Shown piece after piece: positions 53,901 through 61,679 of a stretch of 64,000 nt of DNA. Each line of letters opens with the position of its first letter. The stretch's first letter is position 1. Source of the DNA: an uncultured Rhodopila sp. (GTDB lineage Bacteria; Pseudomonadota; Alphaproteobacteria; Acetobacterales; Acetobacteraceae). A program made the translations under genes and the position numbers. The notes below the pieces were generated by a model. It did not search any database, was not told the DNA's origin, and saw only the letters and a list, made by a program, of their open reading frames with translations. The DNA lies in NCBI RefSeq assembly GCF_903915725.1, contig NZ_CAIWTY010000018.1, positions 33,604 through 97,603 of the forward strand, read 5' to 3'.

Positions 53901-54363
53901 GGACTGGACTCCGAACATCTCGTTGGGACTGCCGGTGCTGATCCCCGAGGATTACGTGCGCGACCTGCCGGTGCGGCTCGGGCTGTACCGGCGCATCGGC
54001 GGACTGGCCTCGGACGCGGAAAGCGACGCGATGGCGGCCGAACTGGTCGATCGATTCGGCAAGCTGCCGGAGGAGGTGGACAACCTGCTCGGCGTGGTCG
54101 CGCTGAAACGCGCCTGCCGGGAGGCGGGGGTCGAGAAGCTGGAGGCGGGGCCCAAGGGCATGGTGCTGACATTCCGGGGCAATGCGTTCTCCAACCCCGC
54201 GGGCCTGGTGCAATGGCTGTCGAGAAAGGGCGGGATGGTGAAACTGCGGCCGGACCATAAGCTGGCGATCGTGCGCGACATGGACGTGGCGACCCGGCTG
54301 AAATTCGCCCGGGATACGCTGAAGTCGCTGGATCAGATCGTGCGCCAGGCGAAGGCGGCATGA
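50917..54363 (+). CDS. mfd: Transcription-repair coupling factor Mfd
   Basis: A 1148-residue DNA translocase that removes stalled RNA polymerase and recruits UvrA. A UvrB-like N-terminal region (to ~340) is followed by the polymerase-interacting domain (EGDLVVHQEYGIGRYDG near 480), the RecG-like translocase with ICGDVGFGKTEVALRAAF and VDEEQHFGVAHKERLK (DEEQ), LRGRVGRGKQRGYAYLTW, and the C-terminal TRCF domain. Full length. Translationally coupled to sdhE upstream and the SGNH gene downstream. Confidence 0.98.
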   Translation: MTDPIKVWGAPEGWDAFLLAKRRREHGGAVLHVARDDSRMARLAEALAFAMPEADILRFPAWDCLPYDRVSPNAEIVSERIATLARLMEKPTGPRIVLTTVNALVQRVPPRSAFAGASMTLTVNGTVKPEKLAAFLEANGYGRAGTVMEPGEYAMRGGIIDIFAAGEPDPVRLDLFGDTIESIRAFDPSSQRSAGKRNSLSLRPVSEVPLGKESIARFRTGWRDLFGQEAASDPIYLSISDGRRHPGMEHWVPLFHPTMENLLDYLPDAAVSLDHQCDEVLESRMEMIADHAQARKAPPRDGEVPYRPLPPSMLYLDRAEWDEMLSFGPVLAFTPFGMPDGAGGIDGGGRPGPIFAQSGGGPGVTVFDQLRGQAERWNAEGRRIVVAAWTRGSRERLTNLLREHGFKDAAQEADFASVRRKPAGSVSLVVLGLERGFVAERMAVVGEQDLLGERISRPPRRRKRADQFIAEATEIAEGDLVVHQEYGIGRYDGLATLSVTGAPHDCLRLIYDGDEKLFLPVENIEMLSRYGSEHQGVSLDKLGGAGWQTRKAKMKQRIRDMAGELIRIAAVRKMRDAETMAPPEGAWDEFCARFQFVETEDQARAIADVLEDLAAGKPMDRLICGDVGFGKTEVALRAAFVAAMAGSQVAVVVPTTLLARQHYRVFSARFDGLPIKVAQLSRMVTAKEATEVRKGIANGDVNIVVGTHALLAKSVEFSDLGLLIVDEEQHFGVAHKERLKAMKADVHVLTLTATPIPRTLQLALTGVREMSVIATPPVDRLAVRTFIMPFDSVIIREALQRERFRGGQVFCVVPRIEDLQRMADRLREIVPEARTVQAHGRLAPTELERVMTEFGDGKYDILLSTNIVESGLDMPAVNTLVIHRADMFGLGQLYQLRGRVGRGKQRGYAYLTWPPNHRLSVAAEKRLTVMQTLDALGAGFTLASHDLDIRGAGNLLGDEQSGHIKEVGIELYQQMLEDAVADIRAGEGKRAGQERDWTPNISLGLPVLIPEDYVRDLPVRLGLYRRIGGLASDAESDAMAAELVDRFGKLPEEVDNLLGVVALKRACREAGVEKLEAGPKGMVLTFRGNAFSNPAGLVQWLSRKGGMVKLRPDHKLAIVRDMDVATRLKFARDTLKSLDQIVRQAKAA

Positions 54364-55055
54364 TCGGGCGGTTCGCCGTCGCCGCGGTGCTGCTGTGCTT
54401 GGGCGCGCATCCGGGCGCGGCTGCCGAGAAGGGGTGTTCTTCGGCCGCCTGCATCAACATCGTGTTCGACGGCGACAGCATCTCCGCCGGTGTCGGCGCC
54501 ACCCGCGACCATACCCCGGATCACCTGGTGGCGCGGGTGCTGGGGCATGTGCGGGTGTATAACGTGGCGGTCAGCGGGCGGCCCGTCGGCGAGTGCCTTC
54601 GCTTGTTTCCGGATCTGGTGGCGCGCCTGTTTGTGCCGGGCGGGGAGCCGAACGTGATCGTCTTCCATGCGGGCGACAATGACATCAACCTCGGGAACAA
54701 CGCCGCCCATACCTATGCCGTGTTCACGTCCTACGTCTCCTTGGCGCACGCGCAGGGCTGGAAGGTCGTTGTTTCGACGGAACTGAAGCGGTTCGACTTT
54801 CCGGCGGCGAAGGAAGCGCAGCTTGAGGCCTACAACGATCGTCTGCGCGAGAACAAGGCGCACGCGGATGCGGTTGTCGACCTCGACGCCGAGCCGAAGT
54901 TCGCGGATGTGGCGTACCGGAGTGATCCGGCCGTGTTCAGCAAGGACCGCGTCCACCTCAGCGACGGCGGCTACGCCGTGCTGGCGGAGTTGCTGGCCCC
55001 CGCTGTGAAGCAGGTGGCGGGGCGGGAGCCGATCGCTAAGCGGGTCGGGCGTTAA
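54360..55055 (+). CDS. Secreted SGNH/GDSL hydrolase
   Basis: A 231-residue SGNH-type hydrolase. Residues 1-22 form a signal peptide (MIGRFAVAAVLLCLGAHPGAAA). The catalytic Ser block is VFDGDSISAGVGA, the Gly block is VAVSGRPVGE, the Asn block is FHAGDNDINLG and the Asp/His block is DRVHLSDGGYAVLAELL. Two cysteines follow the signal (GCSSAACINI), possibly a disulfide. It overlaps mfd by four bases, an unexpected partner for a repair gene. Related in type, not obviously in sequence, to the SGNH gene at 43700. Confidence 0.88.
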   Translation: MIGRFAVAAVLLCLGAHPGAAAEKGCSSAACINIVFDGDSISAGVGATRDHTPDHLVARVLGHVRVYNVAVSGRPVGECLRLFPDLVARLFVPGGEPNVIVFHAGDNDINLGNNAAHTYAVFTSYVSLAHAQGWKVVVSTELKRFDFPAAKEAQLEAYNDRLRENKAHADAVVDLDAEPKFADVAYRSDPAVFSKDRVHLSDGGYAVLAELLAPAVKQVAGREPIAKRVGR

Positions 55056-55157
55056 AGACGAAGCACGCGGCAGGGGTGGCGACGCTCCCGGATTGCAGCC
55101 TGCAGCGAAGCCCGGGCGGTGCCACTACTGTATAGGCCGGGGCGGTTTCATTCACCG

Positions 55158-55503
55158 CATTTTAACACAGAGGAAGAACGAGGGCCACAGAGGACACAGA
55201 GAAGAACTTTGTGCGTTTAATATCAACCGGCCTTGAGAAAGACTCTTTCGCATGGCCTCCCCGTCGTGCCGACGGCCTCGACCGGCACCGTAAGGCGCGG
55301 ATGTGCGCCTGCGCACACCATGACGATTGAGCCGCGCGTGCCAACGGGTCACTCCCTCGGCGATTGGCATAACGCAATGATACTAATTGATATTGATCCC
55401 GATATTCCGCCAACACAGTCGCGGATTGCGGCACAAGACCTGTCTTGACACAAGGGCCTTCTCTGAGCGCTCTGTGGCCCTCGTTCTTCCTCTGTATTAA
55501 AAT
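55158..55503. mobile_element. 346-bp MITE-like element with 46-bp terminal inverted repeats
   Basis: The left end (55158-55204, ATTTTAACACAGAGG...) and the right end (55458-55503) are inverse complements at about 39-40 of 46 positions, including the shared core GAAGAACGAGGGCCACAGAG. The interior has no plausible gene. It contains a fragment like the dispersed palindromes (GCGGATGTGCGCC/GCGCACACCATGACG at about 55299-55326). No transposase is present. CACAGAGG-rich repeats of this type are widespread in bacteria. Confidence 0.7.
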
Positions 55504-55589
55504 ATCCATAGAACGAAGCCCGATGTGCCATCCCGACGGGCACCAAGGCGATGGTCAGATAGACAGAAACGATTTGCCCTCCCGCCGCC

Positions 55590-56027
55590 CTAATCCTGAC
55601 CGACCAGCTTCCGAGCGATCCCGATCACCCGGTGCGCCTCCGACCACAACCCGTACGGCTCCAGCGCATCCATCGGCGCCCACACCGCCGAAGTAACGTC
55701 CGTCGCCGCTACCGGTTCCCCGGACACCCAGCGGGCGCAGAAATCCAGGATCGTGTAGTGGAACTGCACCCTTCCGTCCGCATCTCGCCGGATCGTATCG
55801 ACATGCGCGCAGAAATGCAGCGTGCCGACAGCCAGGCCGCATTCTTCCATGAGTTCGCGGCGAGCGGCTTGCTCGCAGGTTTCGCCGACATCCTGCGCGC
55901 CGCCGGGCAGGGTCCAGGAACCCACGTTGGGCGGCTTGCCGCGCTGGCACAGCAGCACGCTGTCGCCCTTGATCACCGCGATCCCGATGCCGATGATCGG
56001 CCGAGCGGGATACTCGCGGTCGCTCAT
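55590..56027 (-). CDS. NUDIX hydrolase (ADP-ribose pyrophosphatase-like)
   Basis: A 145-residue NUDIX protein. The NUDIX box is intact: GGAQDVGETCEQAARRELMEECGL (G-x5-E-x7-RELxEE-x-G), with the flanking SWTLPGG. The start overlaps the DUF4340 gene by four bases. The fold and box resemble 8-oxo-dGTPase or ADP-ribose hydrolases; substrate cannot be decided. It is the last gene of the GldA/F/G-like operon. Confidence 0.9.
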   Translation of the reverse strand: MSDREYPARPIIGIGIAVIKGDSVLLCQRGKPPNVGSWTLPGGAQDVGETCEQAARRELMEECGLAVGTLHFCAHVDTIRRDADGRVQFHYTILDFCARWVSGEPVAATDVTSAVWAPMDALEPYGLWSEAHRVIGIARKLVGQD

Positions 56028-57196
56028 TTCTTCTCGGTCTCGGGCGCGGCCGGTTCGGGCGAAGCGGGTTCAGGTGCAGGCGCGGCAACGTCGTGGGAGG
56101 CAGCCTCGGGCGCAGCAGCCTCGGGCGCAGCAGCCGCTGGCGGGGCAGGCTCCGGTTCCGGCGCGGGATGCGCGGCAACCGGAGCCGATGCGGGAGGCTC
56201 CGCCGCCTTCAAATCATCGATCGCCGGCACCAGCGATTTCTCTTTCCAGGACGGGACCTGGTAGCTCCATCCGGCAACCCGGGCGGACAGGCGGTCTGCC
56301 TCGGCCTTGACGTTGTCGGGACCGGAGACCGCGAACCGGACCCAGACATCCTTGTCGGCGTGTAGCAGCGTCACCTTCACCGCAAGTCCGTCGAGCGTGG
56401 TGAACACCGCCTGTCCGGCAGGTTCACCGCCCGCGTCGGCATCCGCCTTCACCGACTGCAAGGTCAGCGTCTCCAGCGCACGGGACACGTTATCGACTTT
56501 GTAGTCCTCAAGCTTCGGGTGCTCCGCCGGCTTGGTCAGAGTGAACTTGCCGTCCACCCGGCCGAACACCAGCGCGCCGTCCCCGACAACCACCGCGGCG
56601 ATCTTGTCCTGCGCAATATTGAGAATGTCTCGGTCCAGCCACGCCGACGCATCGGCGTCCGCCTGCAAGGCGCCCTCGGCCAGCCAGGACTGCGTCTCGT
56701 CCGGGCGGCGGACATAGACCTCGTCCGGCACGTGCCCCTGGCTGCGCACCCGGCGATGCCCGACGATCACCGCCACGATGGGTTGGCCGTTGGCATCCAG
56801 CAGCCGCAGCAAGTCGCCCGAGGCGGCTGCGCCGCTCGGATCCTCCACGCCGAGGCGGGCGAACTCGGCCGGGTTGCCGGTGCGCGGCTCCAGCAGCCGC
56901 AGCTCCGTCAGGCTGGTCAGCACGCCGCGCAGCTTGACGTCCTGGATCGGGTAATCGTGCATCGAGGCTACGCCCCAGCCGCCATCGGCTCGCTTCTCGA
57001 TCACCGTCTGCTTGCCCTGGTGGGTGATCTCCAGTTTCGCCGCGTCGTGCAGCTTCGCCGCCAGGCCGGGGAACATCAGGCCGCCGCCGGTGATCGCGGC
57101 CTGCTCGCGCGGCTTCATGGCGACGCCGTAATACCAGCCGCCGGCTACGGCCGCGGAGCCCGCGACGACCAGCGCGATCAGGGTGACCGCCCTCAT
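56024..57196 (-). CDS. DUF4340 domain protein
   Basis: A 390-residue protein with one N-terminal transmembrane helix (VTLIALVVAGSAAVAGGWYYGVAM), then a periplasmic DUF4340 region with beta-rich repeats (KLEITHQGKQTVIEKRADGGWGV). The last 60 residues are low-complexity Ala/Pro/Glu (PAPEPEPAPPAAAAPEAAA). It directly overlaps the GldG-like gene, the usual companion of this domain. Presumed accessory subunit of the ABC system, role unknown. Confidence 0.88.
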   Translation of the reverse strand: MRAVTLIALVVAGSAAVAGGWYYGVAMKPREQAAITGGGLMFPGLAAKLHDAAKLEITHQGKQTVIEKRADGGWGVASMHDYPIQDVKLRGVLTSLTELRLLEPRTGNPAEFARLGVEDPSGAAASGDLLRLLDANGQPIVAVIVGHRRVRSQGHVPDEVYVRRPDETQSWLAEGALQADADASAWLDRDILNIAQDKIAAVVVGDGALVFGRVDGKFTLTKPAEHPKLEDYKVDNVSRALETLTLQSVKADADAGGEPAGQAVFTTLDGLAVKVTLLHADKDVWVRFAVSGPDNVKAEADRLSARVAGWSYQVPSWKEKSLVPAIDDLKAAEPPASAPVAAHPAPEPEPAPPAAAAPEAAAPEAASHDVAAPAPEPASPEPAAPETEKK

Positions 57197-59091
57197 CGCC
57201 GTGCCCTCGCGCGGCGGCGTCGTTGCAGGATGCCCATGGTGATCGCCACCACGGTCAGCACCAACGGCACCGCGACGATGGTGAAGACCCGCATCTCGGT
57301 CTCCAGCCGCGAAATGTCACGGTTCAGTTCCAACTGCACCGCGCGCAGTTTGCCGCGGGTTTGAAGGATGTCCTGCCGCGCGGTGTCGATGGCGGCGCGC
57401 TGTTCGGGCGTGATGACCGCCTCGGCCTTGCCGTTCTCGCCGCCGGAACGCAGCGTGCGCAACTGCTTCTCGACGTCATCCAGGTGGGTCTGCAACGCCT
57501 GCTGCGTCTGCCGATACTGCGCCTCCGCCTCGCTCTGCATTGCCGCGACCAGGGTGAACGGGCGGTTGGTGTCGCCGCGGGAGCGCAAGCCAATCAGCGC
57601 GTCGCTGCCGGACAGGGTGCCGATGAGGTTGGCGACGAAGGGGCCGTTGTCGGAGAACGGGGTCGCGGTCGCCTGCCCGAAGAAGTCCGCGATGCGCACC
57701 CAGAACCGGTCCACCAGGATGTCGGAATCGGCGGCGACCACGAGGTTGGCTGGGCCGTCGGTCTGCGCCTTGTAGTCCGGGAAATTATCCGGCCGCTTCT
57801 GGTCCCCGGTTAAGGGCGGCGGCCCGGAGAAGGCGGATTTCAGCACACCATGCACACGGGCGGCGATCACCCGAGGACCGCCCTCCGGCTTGAAGCCCGC
57901 CAGCAGCTTGGCCGGATCGGGCATCTTCACGTCATCGACCGGCAGCAATTCGCTGCGGTCGCTGCTGCTCAGCAGCGGGGTAAAGTCGATCGTCGCGGTC
58001 GGCGCCTTGGACAGGAAACCGGCCGATGCCACCGTTACCTGCTGCAAATCCGCCGTCGCCGGGTCGTCGTGGTTGATGCCGTCGCGGACGTTGAACCAGG
58101 CGACGTAGCTGACCGCCTGCACCTCATCATCCCCGCCGGCCCGCACCCGCCAGCCGCCGCTCAGGTCGCCGACGACCTTGGAGGGATCGAACTGGATGCC
58201 CCAGGCGTCGAACAGCGGCTTCAGGTCCGAGTGGGTGTCCGTCGGCGGCATGCCGGTCTGCGACGGGGTGGAGGCCAACGCCTCGCTCCACGGATCGACC
58301 ATCGCCATCAGCTTGCCGCCGCGCATGACGAACTGGTCGATCGCATACAGCGTGGCGGGCGAGAGGCCCCGAGCCTCCGCCACCAGCAGCACCTGGATGT
58401 CCGGGTCGATGACCTGCGCATCCAGCGGCACCGTCTTGACCGTATTGGTCTGCCGCAGCAGCACGGTGGAGGCATAGGGCTGGCCGCCGGGGCCGCGGCC
58501 GCGCGACATCATCATCGCCTGCGGATCGCCGTCCAGCGGCAGGGAGGACATCACGCCGACGACCGGGCGCGCCGGGTTGGACAGGTCGTAGACCAGTTTC
58601 GTCAGGTCGTATTCCAGGAAGCGCTCGCGTTCCGCCTGGAAGAACGGGATGATCTTCTCGTCGTCCTCCAGATTCGTTCCGGCGAGGCCGAAATAGACCT
58701 GCGATCCGTTCTGGTCCAGCGGCACCGGCTGCAGCCCATAGGCCATGGCGCGGTCCTCGGTATCGCTGAACGGTTCGGGGTCGTACAGTTCCAGCTTGAC
58801 CTTCCCGTTCGACACCGAAGCATAATCCTCCAGCATTTCCCGCACATGATCGGCGTAGGTGCCGTAGGCGGGGACGGTGCTGCCGAGCTGCTTGGAGTAG
58901 AACAGCCGCAAGGTCACCGGTTCCTTGAGTGCCGCCAGGATCTGCCGCGTGCCGGGGGCCAGCGTGTAGATATGCCCCTGCGTCAGGTCGAGTTGCACGT
59001 TGGCGAGGCGGGCATCAGCGAACATGTTGATGCCGATGGCGATCGCGGCGGCGGCGACGATGCCGATGAGGGAGAAGGTCAGGCGGCGCAT
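57193..59091 (-). CDS. GldG-like ABC transporter auxiliary protein
   Basis: A 632-residue protein with an N-terminal transmembrane helix, a large extracytoplasmic GldG/ABC-type-uncharacterised region (QGHIYTLAPGTRQILAALKEPVTLRLFYSKQLG, then SNPARPVVGVMSSLPLDGD), a C-terminal coiled coil with repeated heptads (QYRQTQQALQTHLDDVEKQLRTLR) and a final transmembrane helix. The ATG at 59091 lies four bases after the permease stop; 59121 is in frame upstream. In gliding Bacteroidetes the homologue works with GldA and GldF, but here gliding is not implied. Confidence 0.9.
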   Translation of the reverse strand: MRRLTFSLIGIVAAAAIAIGINMFADARLANVQLDLTQGHIYTLAPGTRQILAALKEPVTLRLFYSKQLGSTVPAYGTYADHVREMLEDYASVSNGKVKLELYDPEPFSDTEDRAMAYGLQPVPLDQNGSQVYFGLAGTNLEDDEKIIPFFQAERERFLEYDLTKLVYDLSNPARPVVGVMSSLPLDGDPQAMMMSRGRGPGGQPYASTVLLRQTNTVKTVPLDAQVIDPDIQVLLVAEARGLSPATLYAIDQFVMRGGKLMAMVDPWSEALASTPSQTGMPPTDTHSDLKPLFDAWGIQFDPSKVVGDLSGGWRVRAGGDDEVQAVSYVAWFNVRDGINHDDPATADLQQVTVASAGFLSKAPTATIDFTPLLSSSDRSELLPVDDVKMPDPAKLLAGFKPEGGPRVIAARVHGVLKSAFSGPPPLTGDQKRPDNFPDYKAQTDGPANLVVAADSDILVDRFWVRIADFFGQATATPFSDNGPFVANLIGTLSGSDALIGLRSRGDTNRPFTLVAAMQSEAEAQYRQTQQALQTHLDDVEKQLRTLRSGGENGKAEAVITPEQRAAIDTARQDILQTRGKLRAVQLELNRDISRLETEMRVFTIVAVPLVLTVVAITMGILQRRRRARARR

Positions 59092-59095
59092 CGGG

Positions 59096-59827
59096 TCAAT
59101 CCGCTTTCCGTTGGTCGACAAGAACGGTATTGAGGAACAGGAAGAAGCCGATGAAGGTCGCGAAGTAGATCACGTCGCGCAGCGAGATCAGCCCGCGGGT
59201 GAAATCCGCGAACCGGTCGGTGATCGCCAGCCGCCGGGTAAACTCGCCCAGCGCCGGGGCGGTGTGCGACAGGAAGTCGTTGACGATCGGGTTGGAGGCG
59301 ACGGCGAACAGGAAGCACACCGCCACCGCCAGGACGAAGGCGATGACCTGGTTGCGGGTCAGCGCCGACATCGCCGCGCCAACGGACAGGAACGCCCCCG
59401 CAATCAGCAGGCTGCCGAGATAGCCGGAGGCGATGACGCCGTTGTCCGGGTTGCCGAGGATGTTCACCGCGATGACGAACGGGAAAGTCAGCAGCAGCGC
59501 GATGCCGCAGAACGCCCAGGCGGCGAGGAATTTTCCGAGCACCGCCTGGGTCTGGGTTATCGGCAGGGTCAGCAGCAGCTCGATAGTGCCGAGGCGGCGT
59601 TCCTCGGCCCAGAGCCGCATGGTAATGGCCGGGATAAGCAGCAGGAAAACCCAAGGAATGAACGTGAAGAACGGGTTCAGATCGGCGATACCGCGGTCGA
59701 AGAACTGGCCGAGGTTGAAGGTCAGGGCGCCTTGCAGGACCAGGAAGATGACGATGAACACGGTGGCGACGGGGGTGGCGAAGTAGGCGCGCAGTTCCCG
59801 GCCGGCGATGGTGAGGATGGCGTTCAT
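59096..59827 (-). CDS. ABC-2 type transporter permease (GldF-like)
   Basis: A 243-residue six-transmembrane permease of the ABC-2 class, with the typical cytoplasmic start MNAILTIAGRELRAYFATPVATVFI and the conserved RLWAEERRLGTIELLLTLPIT loop that contacts the ATPase. Its ATPase (60021) is separated from it by 193 bases containing a palindromic repeat. Confidence 0.93.
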   Translation of the reverse strand: MNAILTIAGRELRAYFATPVATVFIVIFLVLQGALTFNLGQFFDRGIADLNPFFTFIPWVFLLLIPAITMRLWAEERRLGTIELLLTLPITQTQAVLGKFLAAWAFCGIALLLTFPFVIAVNILGNPDNGVIASGYLGSLLIAGAFLSVGAAMSALTRNQVIAFVLAVAVCFLFAVASNPIVNDFLSHTAPALGEFTRRLAITDRFADFTRGLISLRDVIYFATFIGFFLFLNTVLVDQRKAD

Positions 59828-59869
59828 GCAGCAGGGGTCTCCGAGCCTGGGGCGGCCGGGCCTTTAATC

Positions 59870-59961
59870 GTGTCATGGCCGGATTTAGTCCGGCCATCCA
59901 CGCCTTGCAGTATGTGCTCGGAGAAAGTCGTGGATGGCCGGGCCAAGCCCGGCCATGACAC
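59870..59961. repeat. Palindromic intergenic repeat inside the GldA/F/G operon
   Basis: A 92-base palindrome: GTGTCATGGCCGG... with hairpin CCGGATTTAGTCCGG, then CATCCACG and CGTGGATGG arms and a final GGCCGGG-CCAAG-CCCGGCCATGACAC. It lies between the permease and ATPase genes and is nearly the same as the copy at 60928, upstream of the ATPase gene. Confidence 0.9.
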
Positions 59962-60020
59962 AGGGGGGCGCCATGGCGCGGGGGCGGCTGCGTGGGTCCG
60001 CCCCGACGAAACGAAAACCA

Positions 60021-60776
60021 TCAAACCGCCCCCTCCATCGTCAACGCCCGAAACACGTCCTCCAGCTTCCCCGACGCATGCCGCTCCGACAGTGCCTGCG
60101 GGGTCTCATCGGCGACGATGCGGCCGCCGGCGATGATGATCGCGCGGGTGCAGACCGCATCGACTTCTTCAAGGATATGGGTCGAGATCACGATCGCCTT
60201 GTTCGGCGCCATCTGCGCGATCAGGCCGCGGACCTCGTGCTTCTGGTTCGGGTCCAGCCCGTCCGTCGGCTCGTCGAGCACCAGCACGGGCGGGTCGTGC
60301 AGCAGCGCCTGGGCCAGCCCGACGCGGCGCTTGAAGCCTTTCGACAGGGTCTCCACAGGTTGCAGCCGGACGCCGCGCAGCGTGGTCAGGCCGAGCGCGT
60401 GGTCCACCCGGTCCGCCAGTTCCGCGCCGGTATAGCCGCGGATCTTTGCGCAGAAGCGCAGGAAGCCTTCGACGGTCATCTCCGGGTAGGTTGGTGCGCC
60501 CTCCGGCAGGAAGCCGAGCACCCGGCGGGCGGCGACGCTGTCGGTCTGCACGTCGTGGTCCAGGATGCGGGCGGTCCCGGCGGATGGGATCATGAACCCG
60601 GCCAGCATCCGCATGGTGGTGGATTTGCCGGCGCCGTTGGGTCCGAGGAAACCGAGCACCTCGCCCCGCCGCACCTGGAAGGTCACGTCATCGACGGCGG
60701 TAAAGCTGCCGAAGCGCTTGGTCAGGCCCTCGATATCGATCAGTGGTCCGGCCGGATCTGCCGCGCGAGTCGCCAC
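60021..60776 (-). CDS. ABC transporter ATP-binding protein (GldA-like)
   Basis: A 251-residue ABC ATPase for the ABC-2 permease. Walker A is GFLGPNGAGKSTTMRMLAG, the Q-loop follows in GFLPEGAPTYPEM, signature ETLSKGFKRRVGLAQALLHDPPVLVLDEPTDGLDPNQ (variant LSKGF for LSGGQ) and Walker B is VLVLDEP. The H-loop is VISTHILEE. It is the first gene of the operon, flanked by two near-identical palindromes. Confidence 0.96.
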   Translation of the reverse strand: MATRAADPAGPLIDIEGLTKRFGSFTAVDDVTFQVRRGEVLGFLGPNGAGKSTTMRMLAGFMIPSAGTARILDHDVQTDSVAARRVLGFLPEGAPTYPEMTVEGFLRFCAKIRGYTGAELADRVDHALGLTTLRGVRLQPVETLSKGFKRRVGLAQALLHDPPVLVLDEPTDGLDPNQKHEVRGLIAQMAPNKAIVISTHILEEVDAVCTRAIIIAGGRIVADETPQALSERHASGKLEDVFRALTMEGAV

Positions 60777-60927
60777 GTTGGGTTCCCCTCCGTCTACGCT
60801 GGGCGGCGGACATACAAGAATTGCTGATCAATGCAACCCGGGCGGGGTTGGGATGACCGGAAGTTCACGCAATGGAAGGAGGGGTGGCCGACAGGGTGCG
60901 CCCCGCACGGCACAGGGCGCCCGCGTT

Positions 60928-61020
60928 GTGTCATGGCCGGACTTGGTCCGGCCATCCACGACTGTGCCGCCACGAACGACCGCAAGTCGTGGATGGCCGG
61001 GACAAGCCCGGCCATGACAC
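60928..61020. repeat. Palindromic intergenic repeat upstream of the GldA-like gene
   Basis: GTGTCATGGCCGGACTTGGTCCGGCCATCCACG at the left and CGTGGATGGCCGGGACAAGCCCGGCCATGACAC at the right are inverse-related; the middle is unconserved. First 33 bases differ from the copy at 59870 at only two positions. The rest of 60777-61063 shows no gene. Confidence 0.9.
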
Positions 61021-61063
61021 GGGGACGGGGACTGTGATCGTGGGCCATGACCTACGCAGTACC

Positions 61064-61627
61064 CTACCCGAACATCGAGTCCACAGCGTCCTGCAGCAGG
61101 TCGGGGTTGTCCTCGGGGGACGGGGCGGCTGCGGCGGCTGCCTCGCCCTCCGGCACGATGTCGGTCAGCATCGTCTCCACCTGCTGGAGGTGCTGGATGG
61201 CGCGGCGGATGCGCTGGCCGGTGACGTCCTGGAACGAGCACGCCTCGAAGATCGCATTGACCTTCTCGTTCACTACCTGCACCGCAGCCGGGTCCGCCGA
61301 ACCATTGCGCAGCCAGTCGCTGATCGCTTCCGCCGCCTCCATGATGCGGTTGGCCGCGGCCTCGGTCGCCTGCACCACGGCCTCCAGCTCCAGCCCGCTA
61401 TTGCGGGTGGCGGCGGCGGGCATGGCGATCAGGCCGGTGATCTGCTCCTTGATGCCTTTCAACTGGCCGGACAGGTTGTTCTCGCTGAAATCCATCAGGT
61501 CAACGGTGGCGTGGATCTCGGCGCTGAGTTCGGCGATGCGGCGATCGACGAAGCTGCGCAAATCGCCCATCTCGGCCCGGATGGCCACAGTGATGGCCTG
61601 CTGGATCTGGTCTGCCTGGTCTGCCAC
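61064..61627 (-). CDS. cheZ: Protein phosphatase CheZ-like
   Basis: A 187-residue helical protein with the CheZ pattern: a long N-terminal helix hairpin and the catalytic segment EACSFQDVTGQRIRRAIQHLQ (FQD-x-TGQ at 132-138), then an acidic linker and a C-terminal amphipathic helix DNPDLLQDAVDSMFG that would bind CheY. It should dephosphorylate CheY-P or a CheY-like receiver. No chemotaxis genes are adjacent. Confidence 0.85.
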   Translation of the reverse strand: MADQADQIQQAITVAIRAEMGDLRSFVDRRIAELSAEIHATVDLMDFSENNLSGQLKGIKEQITGLIAMPAAATRNSGLELEAVVQATEAAANRIMEAAEAISDWLRNGSADPAAVQVVNEKVNAIFEACSFQDVTGQRIRRAIQHLQQVETMLTDIVPEGEAAAAAAPSPEDNPDLLQDAVDSMFG

Positions 61628-61679
61628 GTGCCTGTCACCCCGTCGGAGAGGCGGCCATCAGACCACGCAACGGTTAATA

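Noticed and set aside
55158..55503. Complete insertion sequence
   Set aside because: The interior is too short and has no transposase frame; only the inverted ends support mobility.
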